Part shown: positions 20,770 through 29,596 of the stretch, in pieces | Numbering within the stretch: position 1 is the stretch's first letter | Layout of the letters: each line of letters opens with the position of its first letter | Source of the DNA: Proluteimonas flavola | Lineage (GTDB): Bacteria > Pseudomonadota > Gammaproteobacteria > Xanthomonadales > Xanthomonadaceae | NCBI RefSeq assembly: GCF_021191705.1 | Contig: NZ_JAIWPU010000009.1 | Span: forward strand, 119,874 to 183,873 | DNA: 64,000 nucleotides | Reading direction: 5' to 3' | Program-made: the position numbers and the translations under genes | The notes under the pieces: model-generated | Databases searched by the model: none | Seen by the model: only the letters and a program-made list of their open reading frames with translations | What the model was told of the DNA's origin: nothing

Positions 20770-22115
20770 GCATGCATGACACACCCCCGCAATCCATCGA
20801 CCTGCTGATCGAAGCCGCGCACGTGGTACCGGTCGAACCGCACGCGGTGGTGCTCGACGACCACGCGGTCGCGGTGCATCGCGGCGTGATCGTCGCGGTG
20901 TTGCCGGTCGCCGAAGCGCGGCAGCGTTTCGCGCCGACCGAGACGGTCTCGCGGCCGAATTCGGCGTTGCTGCCGGGCCTGGTCAACGCGCACACCCACA
21001 ACCCGATGACGTTGCTGCGCGGCATCGCCGACGATCTGCCGCTCAAGGTCTGGCTGCAGCAACACATCTGGCCGATCGAGGGCGCGGTGATCGGTCCGGA
21101 GTTCGTCGCCGACGGCGTGACCCTGGCGCTGGCCGAGATGCTCCGCGGCGGCACCACCTGCGTCAACGAGAACTACTTCTTCCCCGACGTGCAGGCCGCG
21201 GTCTACAAGCGTCATGGCTTCCGCGCACGCGTCGGCCTGCCGGTCATCGATTTCCCCACAGCCTGGGCGTCGAGCGACGACGAGTACTTCGAACGCGCCG
21301 GCGAGGTCCACGACCAGTGGCGCGACGATCCGCTGATCTCGATGGCGTTCGCGCCGCATGCACCGTACACGGTCAACGACGCGAATTTCGAACGCGTGCG
21401 CATGCTCGCCGACCAGCTCGACCTGCCGGTGCACCTGCACCTGCACGAGACCGCGCAGGAAGTGCAGCAGTCGATCGACGAACACGGCCAGCGGCCGATC
21501 GCGCGCCTCGATCGCCTCGGCCTGGTCAACGACCGCCTGATCGCGGTGCACATGACCCAGCTCACCGAGGGCGAGATCCACCTGTGCGCCGAGCGCGGCG
21601 TCAGCGTCGTGCATTGCCCCGAATCCAACCTCAAGCTCGCATCGGGTTTCTGCCCGGCCTGCGCCCTGGAACGCGCGGGCGTGAACATCGCGATCGGCAC
21701 CGACGGCGTGGCCAGCAACAACGATCTCGACATGTTCGGCGAGACCCGCACCGCGGCGATCCTGGCCAAGGCGGTCGCGAACGACGCCGCCGGCTTCGAT
21801 GCGTTCACCGCGCTGCGCGCGGCCACGCTCGGTGGCGCGAAGGCGATCGGTTTCGGGAACCGCATCGGCTCGATCGAGCCGGGCAAGCAGGCCGACCTGA
21901 TCTGCGTCGATCTGTCGCCGATCGAGACCCAGCCGCTGCACCACGTGGTCTCGCAGCTGGTCTACGCGACCGGCCGCCACCAGGTCGGCGACGTGTGGAT
22001 CGCCGGCCAGCCCAAATTGCAGGCGCGCAGTCTGGTCGGTTTCGATCTCGACGCCATCACCGCGAACGCGCGTCAATGGCGCGAGCGCATCGCCACCCTG
22101 CGCAACGGCGCATGA
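20766..22115 (+). CDS. mtaD: 5-methylthioadenosine/S-adenosylhomocysteine deaminase (TRZ/ATZ amidohydrolase)
   Basis: A 449-residue metal-dependent hydrolase of the cytosine deaminase-like amidohydrolases. Metal and substrate residues are visible: NAHTHNP near the N-terminus, HLHLHET in mid-protein, AVHMTQL, and [14 protein letters not shown] toward the C-terminus. The last is characteristic of MTA/SAH deaminases. The composite beta-sandwich closes the protein ([13 protein letters not shown]). The reaction is deamination of methylthioadenosine or S-adenosylhomocysteine to the inosine form, part of SAM by-product recycling. The ubiG methyltransferase next door makes S-adenosylhomocysteine, which fits. 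Substrate choice within the family is inferred. Confidence 0.85.
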   Translation: MSMHDTPPQSIDLLIEAAHVVPVEPHAVVLDDHAVAVHRGVIVAVLPVAEARQRFAPTETVSRPNSALLPGLVNAHTHNPMTLLRGIADDLPLKVWLQQHIWPIEGAVIGPEFVADGVTLALAEMLRGGTTCVNENYFFPDVQAAVYKRHGFRARVGLPVIDFPTAWASSDDEYFERAGEVHDQWRDDPLISMAFAPHAPYTVNDANFERVRMLADQLDLPVHLHLHETAQEVQQSIDEHGQRPIARLDRLGLVNDRLIAVHMTQLTEGEIHLCAERGVSVVHCPESNLKLASGFCPACALERAGVNIAIGTDGVASNNDLDMFGETRTAAILAKAVANDAAGFDAFTALRAATLGGAKAIGFGNRIGSIEPGKQADLICVDLSPIETQPLHHVVSQLVYATGRHQVGDVWIAGQPKLQARSLVGFDLDAITANARQWRERIATLRNGA

Positions 22116-22125
22116 GGACACCACA

Positions 22126-22836
22126 ATGACGGCAGCACGCGACAACTTCCACCAGGCCGAACTCGACAAGTTCGGCGCGCTCGCCAACCGCTGGTGGGAT
22201 GCCGACGGCCCGCAGAAGGCGCTGCATGCGCTCAATCCGGTGCGCCTGGATTACGTGCGCGAGCGCACCCGGCTTGACGATGCGCGCATCCTCGACGTCG
22301 GCTGCGGCGGCGGCCTGCTCAGCGAGGCGCTGGCGCAGCGCAGTGCGCGCGTCACGGCGATCGACCTGGCCGAGGATCTGGTCAAGGTCGCGAAGCTGCA
22401 TGGCCTCGAAAGCGGCGTGCAGGTCGATTACCGCGTGCAGTCGGTCGAGGCGCTCGCCGCCGAGCAGCCGGGCAGCTTCGATGCGGTGACCTGCATGGAA
22501 ATGCTCGAGCACGTGCCGGACCCGGCCGCGATCCTGAAAGCCTGCGCCACGCTGCTCAAGCCGGGCGGCGCGCTGTTCGTGTCCACGCTCAACCGCACCC
22601 CGGCCGCGTTCGCGCTGGCCATCGTCGGCGCCGAATACGTGGCGCGCCTGCTGCCGCGCGGCACGCACCAGTACGCGTCCTTCATCAAGCCGTCGGAACT
22701 CGGCGGCTGGTTGCGCGAAGCCGGCCTCGAACTGCAGGACGTCACCGGCCTGATGTACGAGCCCTGGCGCAACGGCGCGCGGCTGATTCCGCGCACCGAC
22801 GTGAACTACCTGGCCTGGGCGCGGAAACCGCAGTGA
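22126..22836 (+). CDS. ubiG: Ubiquinone biosynthesis O-methyltransferase UbiG
   Basis: A 236-residue SAM-dependent methyltransferase performing both O-methylations in ubiquinone synthesis. The N-terminal [14 protein letters not shown]...ALNPVRLDY stretch is diagnostic for UbiG. The SAM motif I is [12 protein letters not shown], and [11 protein letters not shown] and [13 protein letters not shown] follow in order. Length is normal. Its stop overlaps the GTG start of the phosphatase gene by 4 bases; ubiG followed by a MupP/Gph-type phosphatase is a common proteobacterial arrangement. Confidence 0.97.
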   Translation: MTAARDNFHQAELDKFGALANRWWDADGPQKALHALNPVRLDYVRERTRLDDARILDVGCGGGLLSEALAQRSARVTAIDLAEDLVKVAKLHGLESGVQVDYRVQSVEALAAEQPGSFDAVTCMEMLEHVPDPAAILKACATLLKPGGALFVSTLNRTPAAFALAIVGAEYVARLLPRGTHQYASFIKPSELGGWLREAGLELQDVTGLMYEPWRNGARLIPRTDVNYLAWARKPQ

Positions 22837-23519
22837 GCGATCCGAGTCCTGTCGCCCGGTTCCCGGCCGGCGCACTTTTCGATCTCGACGGCACGCTGCT
22901 CGACAGTGCGCCCGACATGCTCGCGACCGTCAACCGGATGCTGTCGAGCCGCGGTCGCCCATCGCTGGCGTTGTCCGATATCCGCCCCGTGGTCTCGCGC
23001 GGCGCACGCGCGATGGCCGCGGTCGCGTTTCCCGAGCTCGATGGCGACGGCGTGGTCGCGCTGGTGCCGGAGTTTCTCGCGATCTACGCCGAGGAGCTCG
23101 GCCGCCACAGCGTGCTGTTCGACGGCGTCGAACCGATGCTGGCCGCGCTCGAAGCCGCCGGCACGCCCTGGGGCATCGTCACCAACAAACCGGAATACCT
23201 GGCGGCGCGGATCCTGCCGCAGTTCGGCTGGCAGGATCGCTGCGCGGTGCTGATCGGTGGCGACACGCTGGCCGAGCGCAAGCCGCATCCCTTGCCGCTG
23301 CTGCACGCGGCGGATGCGATCGGCATCGCGCCGGCGGCCTGCGTCTACGTCGGCGACGATGCGCGCGACATCATTGCGGCGCGTGCCGCAGGCATGCCCT
23401 CGGTCGTTGCCTTGTGGGGCTACCGGCTCGATGACGACGATCCGGTCGCCTGGCAGGGCGACGTGATGCTGGACGCGGCGCAGGCACTGGTCGATCCCGC
23501 CGGCTGGCCGCAGCGATGA
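22833..23519 (+). CDS. HAD phosphatase, MupP/phosphoglycolate phosphatase type
   Basis: A 228-residue HAD-superfamily phosphatase. Catalytic Asp nucleophiles are in [13 protein letters not shown], the Thr of motif II is in GIVTNKP, and Lys and acidic motif IV are in AERKPHP and YVGDDARDI. The [12 protein letters not shown] stretch and the position after ubiG favour MupP, which dephosphorylates N-acetylmuramate 6-phosphate in peptidoglycan recycling. Older annotations call such genes gph. The start is GTG, overlapping the ubiG stop. Substrate is inferred from context only. Confidence 0.8.
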   Translation: MSDPSPVARFPAGALFDLDGTLLDSAPDMLATVNRMLSSRGRPSLALSDIRPVVSRGARAMAAVAFPELDGDGVVALVPEFLAIYAEELGRHSVLFDGVEPMLAALEAAGTPWGIVTNKPEYLAARILPQFGWQDRCAVLIGGDTLAERKPHPLPLLHAADAIGIAPAACVYVGDDARDIIAARAAGMPSVVALWGYRLDDDDPVAWQGDVMLDAAQALVDPAGWPQR

Positions 23520-24190
23520 GCGCGGCGATGCAGTCGGGCGACGAGGATTTCGTCGGCAAATGGCAGGCGCGCTGGCCGGAATGGCGCATCGGCATGGCCT
23601 TCGTCGCGCCGGACCAGCGTGAGCGCGCGGCGCCCTGGTTCTCGCTGCTCGACGAACTCTGCGATGCGGCCTGGGCCAGCACCGACGCGACGCCGGGTCT
23701 CGCGAAACTCGCGTGGTGGCAGGACGAGTTGCAGGGCTGGGCCAAGGGCGCGCGCCGGCATCCGCTCGGGTCGCAGCTGCAGCGCGTGGATGCGCCGTGG
23801 CAGACGCTCGCCCTGGCGCTGCGCCTGTTGCCGGCAACCCGCGAATATCCTGCCGACACCATGCGTAATCTCGCCCAGCTGCAGGACCTCGCCCTGGCGA
23901 TCGCCGCCTGCGAATCGCGACTGTTCGGCGACGGCAGTCGCGACAGTGGCGATGGCCGCATCGACGCCGCACCGCTGCTGGCGATGCAGGCGTTCGTGCG
24001 CACGGACCAGCCGCTCGCCTCGCATCTGCTGGCCGACTGGCCTGTGCCCGGTGGCGGCACACGGCCACGTCGTATCGCCAACGCGATCCTTGGCGCACGC
24101 CTGCGCGTGCTTGCGCGCGATGGCGTGAGTCGGCCCGTGCCCGGCCCGCGCGTGCTGTGGTCGAGCTGGCGCGCTGCGCGTCCGCGCTGA
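23516..24190 (+). CDS. Squalene/phytoene synthase-like protein, degenerate
   Basis: A 224-residue protein that starts inside the previous stop (ATGA). The block LAKLAWWQDELQGWAKGARRHPLG matches the N-terminal substrate-pocket region of squalene/phytoene synthases. However, the aspartate-rich prenyl-diphosphate motifs (DxxxD) expected later are not seen, and the protein is shorter than active members (about 280 residues or more). It is probably a non-catalytic relative kept in this operon in Xanthomonadaceae. Its role is unknown; translational coupling to the phosphatase is likely. Confidence 0.55.
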   Translation: MSAAMQSGDEDFVGKWQARWPEWRIGMAFVAPDQRERAAPWFSLLDELCDAAWASTDATPGLAKLAWWQDELQGWAKGARRHPLGSQLQRVDAPWQTLALALRLLPATREYPADTMRNLAQLQDLALAIAACESRLFGDGSRDSGDGRIDAAPLLAMQAFVRTDQPLASHLLADWPVPGGGTRPRRIANAILGARLRVLARDGVSRPVPGPRVLWSSWRAARPR

Positions 24191-24252
24191 ACATCGCCTG
24201 CGCGAACGGGCGCGGAAACGCAGCGTTGCGGGGGTCGATGCGGACGAGCCGG

Positions 24253-24294
24253 TAGACTGAACCCCCACGACGGGCGCCGCATACCGGCGCCCGT
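24253..24294 (+). promoter_or_regulatory. Putative folE2 promoter and leader hairpin
   Basis: TAGACT at 24253-24258 resembles the -10 boxes of this genome. It is followed at 24270-24294 by a perfect 10-base hairpin, ACGGGCGCCG/CGGCGCCCGT with loop CATAC. The hairpin could end the upstream operon or lie in the folE2 leader. There is no U-run. Confidence 0.4.
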
Positions 24295-24328
24295 TGCGTC
24301 ATTCCCGCCCAACGCCACGAGTCCCGTC

Positions 24329-25240
24329 TTGAGCACCGCATCCTCCACCGACCGCCTTCCCGACGTCGCCGGCGACCAGGCCCAGGCCGCGCGCCTGCTG
24401 GACTGGGTGGGCATGGGCAACATCGCATTGCCGCTGCGCATCGAGGATGCCGACGGCGGTGCGGTCACGGTGCCGGCCTCTGCCGACATCGGCGTGAACC
24501 TGATCGACCCCGATGCCCGCGGCATCCACATGTCGCGCCTGTACCTGCATCTGCAGGACGCGCTGTCGAGCCAGGTGCTGGATCGGGGGACGCTGGCACG
24601 CGTGCTGCGCGACTGCATCGAATCGCAGCGTGGTCTTGCTGACCGCGTGCAGCTCACCCTGCGCTACGGCCAGCTGCTGCGCCGTCCCGCACTCGCCAGC
24701 GCGCACAGCGGCTGGAAGACCTATCCGGTCGAGATCGATGCCGTCCTCGGACCGGACGGTCTGGCACTGACGCTGTCGCTGGCGGTCGAGTATTCGAGCA
24801 CCTGTCCGGCATCGGCCGCGCTGTCGCGCCAGCTCAACGCCGCGCGCTTCGCCAGCGATTTCACCCCCGATGCCAGCGGCTTCGATGCCGTGCGCGACTG
24901 GCTGGAATCGCCGCGTGGGCTCGCCGCGACTCCGCATGCCCAGCGCAGCCGCGTCGACGTACGCCTGACGCTGGGGCCGGATGTCGACACGTTTCCGATC
25001 CTGGCGATCGTCGATGCACTGGAGCACGCGCTCGGCACCCCGGTGCAGACCGCGGTCAAGCGCGAGGACGAGCAGGCCTTCGCCAGCCTCAACGCCGAAA
25101 ACCTGATGTTCTGCGAAGACGCCGCCCGCCGCGTCGCCGCCGCGCTGTCGGCCGATCCGCGTGTCGCGCGTTTCGAGGCCAAGGTCTCGCACTTCGAAAG
25201 CCTGCACGCGCATGACGCGGTGGCGCGGGTGCGTGGTTGA
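24329..25240 (+). CDS. folE2: GTP cyclohydrolase FolE2 (type IB)
   Basis: A 303-residue enzyme converting GTP to dihydroneopterin triphosphate, the first step of folate synthesis. FolE2 uses metals other than zinc and is often kept for zinc limitation. The catalytic Cys lies in YSSTCPASAALSRQL. The Glu/His pattern follows in CEDAARRVAAALS. HMSRLYLHL near the N-terminus is typical of the family. The start is TTG, chosen because it begins the conserved part and no ATG fits. I see no clear zinc-regulator box upstream. Confidence 0.92.
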   Translation: MSTASSTDRLPDVAGDQAQAARLLDWVGMGNIALPLRIEDADGGAVTVPASADIGVNLIDPDARGIHMSRLYLHLQDALSSQVLDRGTLARVLRDCIESQRGLADRVQLTLRYGQLLRRPALASAHSGWKTYPVEIDAVLGPDGLALTLSLAVEYSSTCPASAALSRQLNAARFASDFTPDASGFDAVRDWLESPRGLAATPHAQRSRVDVRLTLGPDVDTFPILAIVDALEHALGTPVQTAVKREDEQAFASLNAENLMFCEDAARRVAAALSADPRVARFEAKVSHFESLHAHDAVARVRG

Positions 25241-25294
25241 GCGTCTCGCATCGGCAGCGCTGATGCGCGCACGCGGCCGGAACCGGATGGCCGC

Positions 25295-25732
25295 TCAGTC
25301 GAGTTCGACGACGAAGGGCATTGCGCTGGCATCGGGACGTTCGACCATCAGATGCAAGCGGCCGCGTTGTGTCGGCGTGGGCAGATCCAACCTGCCTGAG
25401 ACCGGCACGATGAGGGTCGGCTGGCGGTCGCCGACGGCGACACGCGAGCCGGGCGGGGCATGGATCGTGAGCGGCTTGCCTGCTGTCCCATGCCGGGGCA
25501 CGCGGATCTGCGTGCCCGGAACCGGCGCGCCCGTCTGACGGGACGCGACCGGCGCCGCGTCGGCTGTCGGGAGTTGGACGGTCTGTTCCGGTGTCGGCGT
25601 GGCGGCCGCCGGCGTGGAGGGGCGTGACGCCTGCGCGACCTCACGCGGCAGCTGTTTGCAGCCCGCGAGCGCTGTCAGGCCTGCAGTGAGCAGGCCGGCG
25701 ACATGGTGCCGGGTGGTGCGTCTGTCTTGCAT
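25295..25732 (-). CDS. Small lipoprotein of unknown function
   Basis: A 145-residue predicted lipoprotein. The N-terminus is basic, followed by a hydrophobic stretch and the lipobox LAGC. Then comes a Pro/Thr/Ala-rich linker of about 60 residues and a short beta-rich end (GSRVAVGD, PTLIVPVSG, RGRLHLMVE). The start is the ATG that gives this signal; an upstream in-frame start adds 18 non-hydrophobic residues. It is convergent with folE2. No domain is recognised. Confidence 0.5.
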   Translation of the reverse strand: MQDRRTTRHHVAGLLTAGLTALAGCKQLPREVAQASRPSTPAAATPTPEQTVQLPTADAAPVASRQTGAPVPGTQIRVPRHGTAGKPLTIHAPPGSRVAVGDRQPTLIVPVSGRLDLPTPTQRGRLHLMVERPDASAMPFVVELD

Positions 25733-25829
25733 CGGGAACGGTCCGCAGCGAATACGCACTGTCGAGTCTGCCCCTGCCCGCGTCATCGCACATGAACGAG
25801 GCGGATGCGGATACGCGAGGCCGCGCTGC

Positions 25830-26669
25830 TCAGGGATGGCGCTCGAGCGCCAGCTGCGGATCGATCCGTACGTCCAGCCAGTTCATGCCCCAATGCAGAT
25901 GCGGCCCGGTCGCGCGCCCCGTTGCACCGACCGCGCCGATGACCTGACCCTGTTCGACGCGATCGCCCACCTTCGCGTCGATGCGCGACAGGTGCAGGAA
26001 GTTCGAACTCACGCCATGCCCATGATCGAGCAGCAGCGTGCCGCCGGTCAGGTAGAGGTCCGGCCCGGCGAACGTGACGATGCCGGCGGCCGGCGCCTTG
26101 ACCGGCGTGCCGGTCGGGGCGGCGATGTCCATGCCCGAATGCGGTGCTCCCGGCTGGCCGTTGTACGAACGGGCGCGGCCGAAGCGTCCGCTGATGCGGC
26201 CTTCGACCGGACGGATGAAGCCGCTGCCGAAATCCACGCGGTCGTCGTCGCGTACGCGCGCTTCGGTGACCTGCGCCTGTTCGCGGCGGATGCGCTCGGC
26301 GATCGCCGGCGGCGGATTCACCGTGGCCGGCGGCACGCCGTTGACGCGCTCGACCGGCCAGTCGCGCGGTGTGATCGCGATCGAGGCCGACTGGCGGCTG
26401 CCGTCCGCCCGCGTGACATCGACCTGCACGGGACCGGCCTCGTCGCGCCCGACGCCGAGCACCACGGTGCCGTAGCCACTGACGCGCAGCGCGCGGTTGC
26501 GGTACTGCACGCGACTGCCCGCCGGTACCTTGCCGATCACCAGACTGCCCTGCTGCACCTGCGCCGGGAAACGCACGTCGCCCGCGTCCTGCGCCGCCAG
26601 CGGCACTGCGGATACGAGCAATGCAAGGATCAGGAAACACGCGATCGGCAAACGGCGGAGCAGGGGCAT
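25830..26669 (-). CDS. M23 family metallopeptidase (LytM domain)
   Basis: A 279-residue exported protein. A signal peptide (LPIACFLILALLVSAVPLAAQ) precedes a beta-rich N-terminal region and a C-terminal M23/LytM domain. The zinc-binding motifs HSGMDIA (HxxxD) and HLHW are both intact, so it should cleave peptidoglycan cross-bridges or activate an amidase as LytM proteins do. The N-terminal Ig-like region (QQGSLVIGKVPAGS) is common in Xanthomonadaceae members. The start is the ATG just before the signal peptide. Orientation is the same as the downstream lipoprotein gene. Confidence 0.88.
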   Translation of the reverse strand: MPLLRRLPIACFLILALLVSAVPLAAQDAGDVRFPAQVQQGSLVIGKVPAGSRVQYRNRALRVSGYGTVVLGVGRDEAGPVQVDVTRADGSRQSASIAITPRDWPVERVNGVPPATVNPPPAIAERIRREQAQVTEARVRDDDRVDFGSGFIRPVEGRISGRFGRARSYNGQPGAPHSGMDIAAPTGTPVKAPAAGIVTFAGPDLYLTGGTLLLDHGHGVSSNFLHLSRIDAKVGDRVEQGQVIGAVGATGRATGPHLHWGMNWLDVRIDPQLALERHP

Positions 26670-26747
26670 ACGGTGGTCCGGGCAGGAATGGAATGCGCCG
26701 GGCACGCTACGCACCCGGCGATGAAGGCACGGTGTCCCGCCGACGAT

Positions 26748-28100
26748 TCAGCGTGCGAACGCGAGACGCTGGCCGGCCGCTTCGCCGACGAGCTGCGCGC
26801 CGTCCCATGCCAGACGCCCGTTGACCCAGGTCGAGGCGATGCGCGAGCGGAAGGTCGTGCCTTCGAACGGCGACCAGCCGCACTTCGACAGCACCTGCTC
26901 GCGCGTCACGGTGAACGGCGTGTCTTCCACCATCACCAGGTCGGCGAAATAGCCCTCGCGTAGGAAGCCGCGTTCGGCGACATCGAACAGCTGCGCCGGC
27001 GCATGCGCGAACTTCTGCACCACGCGGGTGATGTCGAATTGCCCTTCGTGCACGCATTCGAGTGCAGCAGCGAGCGCGAACTGCACCAGCGGCAGGCCGC
27101 TCGGCGCCCGCGTGTAGGGATTCTCTTTCTCGCTGAGCAGATGCGGGGCGTGGTCGGTCGCGAGCACGTCGATGACGTCGTCGGCCAGTGCGCGCAGCAG
27201 GGCCTGCCGGTCCGACGCGTCCTTGATCGCCGGATTGCACTTGATCCTGTGGCCCAGGCGCGCGTAGTCGGCGCGGTCGAAGCGCAGGAAGTGGATGCAG
27301 GTCTCGGCCGTGATGCGCTTGCGCAGCTTGCCGGCGGCATCGACCAGCGGGCCACGCTCGAACAGCGCCAGCTCGTCGGCGGTCGAGATGTGCAGCACGT
27401 GCAGGCGGGTGTCGTGCCTGCGCGCCAGCGACAGCGCCAGCTGCGTCGACTTCATGCAGGCCTCGCGCGAGCGGATGTCGGGATGGCACTCGGCCGGGAT
27501 GTCGTCGCCGTACTTCGCCACGTACTCGCGCTGGATCGCGTCGATCGTCGGCGTGTCCTCGCAGTGCGTGATGATCGGCACCGGGGTCTCGCGGAAGATG
27601 CCGTCGAGCGTCGCGGGGTTGTCGACGAGCATGTTGCCGGTCGAAGCGCCCATGAACACCTTGACGCCCGGCGTGGTCAGCGGATCGATGCGGCGCACGT
27701 GGTCGAGGTTGTCGTTGCTCGCGCCCATGTAGAAGCCGTAGTTCGCGCGGGCGCGGCCGGCGGCGCGGTCGTACTTGTCCTGCAGCACGTCGGCGCTGAG
27801 CGTCGGCGGGCTGGTATTGGGCATGTCCATGAAGCTGGTCAGGCCACCGGCGACGGCCGCGGCCGATTCGGTCGCCATGTCGGCCTTGTGCTCCATGCCC
27901 GGCTCGCGGAAATGCACCTGGTCGTCGATCATGCCGGGCAGCAGCCAGCGTCCGGCGGCATCGACCACGGTGTCGCCGTCGCGGGCGGAGAGGTCGCCGC
28001 TGATCGCGGCGATGCGGCCGTCGGCGCCGATGCGCAGGTCGCCGTCGAAGATGCGGCCTTCGTTGACGAGGCGTGCGTTGCGGATCAGGGTCGAGGTCAT
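26748..28100 (-). CDS. pyrC: Dihydroorotase-type amidohydrolase
   Basis: A 450-residue amidohydrolase of the dihydroorotase/allantoinase class. Metal ligands are in [11 protein letters not shown] typical block PNTSPPTL and later His ligands HCED and HVLHIS follow, then ATDHAPH near the C-terminus. The expected reaction is cyclisation of carbamoyl aspartate to dihydroorotate in pyrimidine synthesis. It is annotated as dihydroorotase in Xanthomonadaceae; hydantoinase-like alternatives cannot be fully excluded. The metal-bridging Lys position is not obvious, as in the smaller subclass. The ATG overlaps the yidD stop by 4 bases, so yidD and this gene are coupled. Confidence 0.85.
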   Translation of the reverse strand: MTSTLIRNARLVNEGRIFDGDLRIGADGRIAAISGDLSARDGDTVVDAAGRWLLPGMIDDQVHFREPGMEHKADMATESAAAVAGGLTSFMDMPNTSPPTLSADVLQDKYDRAAGRARANYGFYMGASNDNLDHVRRIDPLTTPGVKVFMGASTGNMLVDNPATLDGIFRETPVPIITHCEDTPTIDAIQREYVAKYGDDIPAECHPDIRSREACMKSTQLALSLARRHDTRLHVLHISTADELALFERGPLVDAAGKLRKRITAETCIHFLRFDRADYARLGHRIKCNPAIKDASDRQALLRALADDVIDVLATDHAPHLLSEKENPYTRAPSGLPLVQFALAAALECVHEGQFDITRVVQKFAHAPAQLFDVAERGFLREGYFADLVMVEDTPFTVTREQVLSKCGWSPFEGTTFRSRIASTWVNGRLAWDGAQLVGEAAGQRLAFAR

Positions 28101-28333
28101 GGCTTGGGGTCCAGGTTCGGCATCGGGACGGGATCGTGCCCGCCCGGATGCAGGGGATGGCAGCGCGACAGGCGACGCAGCGCGAGCCAGCCGCCGCGCA
28201 GCACGCCGAAGCGGGCGATGGCGACCATCGCGTACGACGAGCAGCTGGGATGGAAGCGGCAGCGCGGGCCGAGCAGGGGGCTGACGAAGCGCTTATAGCC
28301 GCGCAGCAGGAGGATCAGCAGGCGCGCGATCAC
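28097..28333 (-). CDS. yidD: Membrane protein insertion efficiency factor YidD
   Basis: A 78-residue protein that helps YidC insert membrane proteins. The family signature is complete: [19 protein letters not shown], then [12 protein letters not shown], and [12 protein letters not shown](H/Y)DP. An amphipathic N-terminus should lie along the inner membrane. The start is GTG, which gives the normal length; the longer open frame upstream is antisense to dksA. Usually yidD sits between rnpA and yidC; here it is moved next to pyrC, as in other Xanthomonadaceae. Confidence 0.9.
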   Translation of the reverse strand: MIARLLILLLRGYKRFVSPLLGPRCRFHPSCSSYAMVAIARFGVLRGGWLALRRLSRCHPLHPGGHDPVPMPNLDPKP

Positions 28334-28445
28334 GGCAGGTCGGCGAAGGCGATGAACACGGTGGTCGGGACGGTTGCCGCTGCAGGGGCATGCAGGGTAT
28401 AACACGCCGCTTCCCCGCCCAAGGGAATGACAAGGATCGCAGCAC

Positions 28446-29447
28446 GTGGCAGTCAAGAAACCCGCAAAGAAGGCCGTCAAGAAGGCCGCAAAGCCCGCCG
28501 CGAAGGCAGCCGTCGGGAAGAAGGCTGCCACCGCCACCAAGACGGCGGCCAAGAAGGCGCCGGCCCCGAAGAAGGCCGTCGCCAAGGCCCCGCCCGCCAG
28601 GCCGGCTGCGAAGAAGGCGCCGGTCAAGGCGCCCGCGAAGAAGCCTGCTGCGCCCACGCCTGCCGCCAAGGCGGCTCCGGCGAAGGCCCCCGCAAAGAAA
28701 ACGGCGAAGGCAGCCCCGGCGAAAGCCGCGGCCGCCAAGCCTGCGACGAAGCCCAAGGCCGCTGCTCCCGCAGCGGTGAACAAGCCCGTCGCGAAGAAGG
28801 CGGCACCGGCCAGGTCGATCGCCGACACGTCCGCTGCCGCCCCGAAGACGGAGGCCCCGAAGAAGGCCCCCGCTCCGGCGAAAGCCGCCGCGCCCAAACC
28901 GGTGCCGGCATCCACTCCCACGAAGCGTCCACGTCCGGTCGGCAAAGTCGCCGTCGCGGGCGTTGCGCGCCAGCAAGAGCCGGCGCCCAGAACGAAGGTG
29001 AAGGTCGTGCAGTACAAGACCGATGCAGAAACAGGTCGTCCCATTCTCCCGCAGGGCTACAAGCCCGGCGCCGACGAGGAGTACATGAGTGCGTTGCAGC
29101 TCGAGTACTTCCGCCAGCGCCTGCTCAGCTGGCGTGCGGATCTGGTCGAAGAATCCAAACAGACGATCGAGAACCTCAAGGACGAAGTCCGCGACGTCGG
29201 CGACGAAGCCGAGCGCGCGACCCGCGAAACCGAGAACTCGCTCGAACTGCGCACCCGCGACCGCTACCGCAAGCTGATCGGCAAGATCGACAGCACGCTC
29301 AAGCGCGTCGATTCGGGCGAGTACGGCTACAGCGTGGACTCGGGCGAAGAGATCGGTCTCGACCGCCTCGAAGCCCGCCTGACCGCCGAGCGCACGATCG
29401 ACGAGCAGGAGCGGTGGGAACATCTGCAGAAGCAGATGGGGGATTGA
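28446..29447 (+). CDS. dksA: DksA-type RNA polymerase-binding protein with Lys/Ala/Pro-rich N-terminus and no zinc cysteines
   Basis: A 333-residue protein. Residues 1 to about 185 are a low-complexity Lys/Ala/Pro tail like that of histone H1-like proteins. Residues about 205-333 match DksA: a coiled coil with the [12 protein letters not shown] block, acidic tip residues D253 and E256 (DEAERA), then the globular end. DksA binds the RNA polymerase secondary channel with ppGpp to adjust rRNA and amino-acid promoters. The four zinc cysteines are replaced by S296, S299, T317 and E320, so zinc is probably not bound. The basic tail may bind DNA or RNA (inferred). A strong terminator follows. Confidence 0.85.
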   Translation: MAVKKPAKKAVKKAAKPAAKAAVGKKAATATKTAAKKAPAPKKAVAKAPPARPAAKKAPVKAPAKKPAAPTPAAKAAPAKAPAKKTAKAAPAKAAAAKPATKPKAAAPAAVNKPVAKKAAPARSIADTSAAAPKTEAPKKAPAPAKAAAPKPVPASTPTKRPRPVGKVAVAGVARQQEPAPRTKVKVVQYKTDAETGRPILPQGYKPGADEEYMSALQLEYFRQRLLSWRADLVEESKQTIENLKDEVRDVGDEAERATRETENSLELRTRDRYRKLIGKIDSTLKRVDSGEYGYSVDSGEEIGLDRLEARLTAERTIDEQERWEHLQKQMGD

Positions 29448-29453
29448 TCGAGA

Positions 29454-29593
29454 GCGGGGATTGGGGATTCGTGATTCGGGATTCGAAAGAGCGGATCGCC
29501 GTCACCCGTCAGTTCGATGAAGAAAAAGCCCGCTAAAAGCGGGCTTTTTCGCGTGCGGCCCTTCCACCTTCCAATCCCCAATCCCCAATCCCG
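29454..29593. repeat. Inverted GGGATT(C/G) heptamer element around the dksA terminator
   Basis: The left arm (29454-29489) is a run of near-heptamers, GGGGATT, GGGGATTC, GTGATTC and GGGATTCG. The right arm (29571-29593) is the reverse, CCAATCCCCAATCCCCAATC. The dksA terminator sits between them. A second such element lies between fadN and fadA, so this is a dispersed repeat of the genome. Confidence 0.65.
29523..29549. terminator. Bidirectional intrinsic terminator between dksA and the MFS gene
   Basis: A 12-base perfect stem AAAAAGCCCGCT/AGCGGGCTTTTT with a 3-base loop, bounded by A and T runs. It serves both convergent genes. Confidence 0.93.
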
Positions 29594-29596
29594 GTT

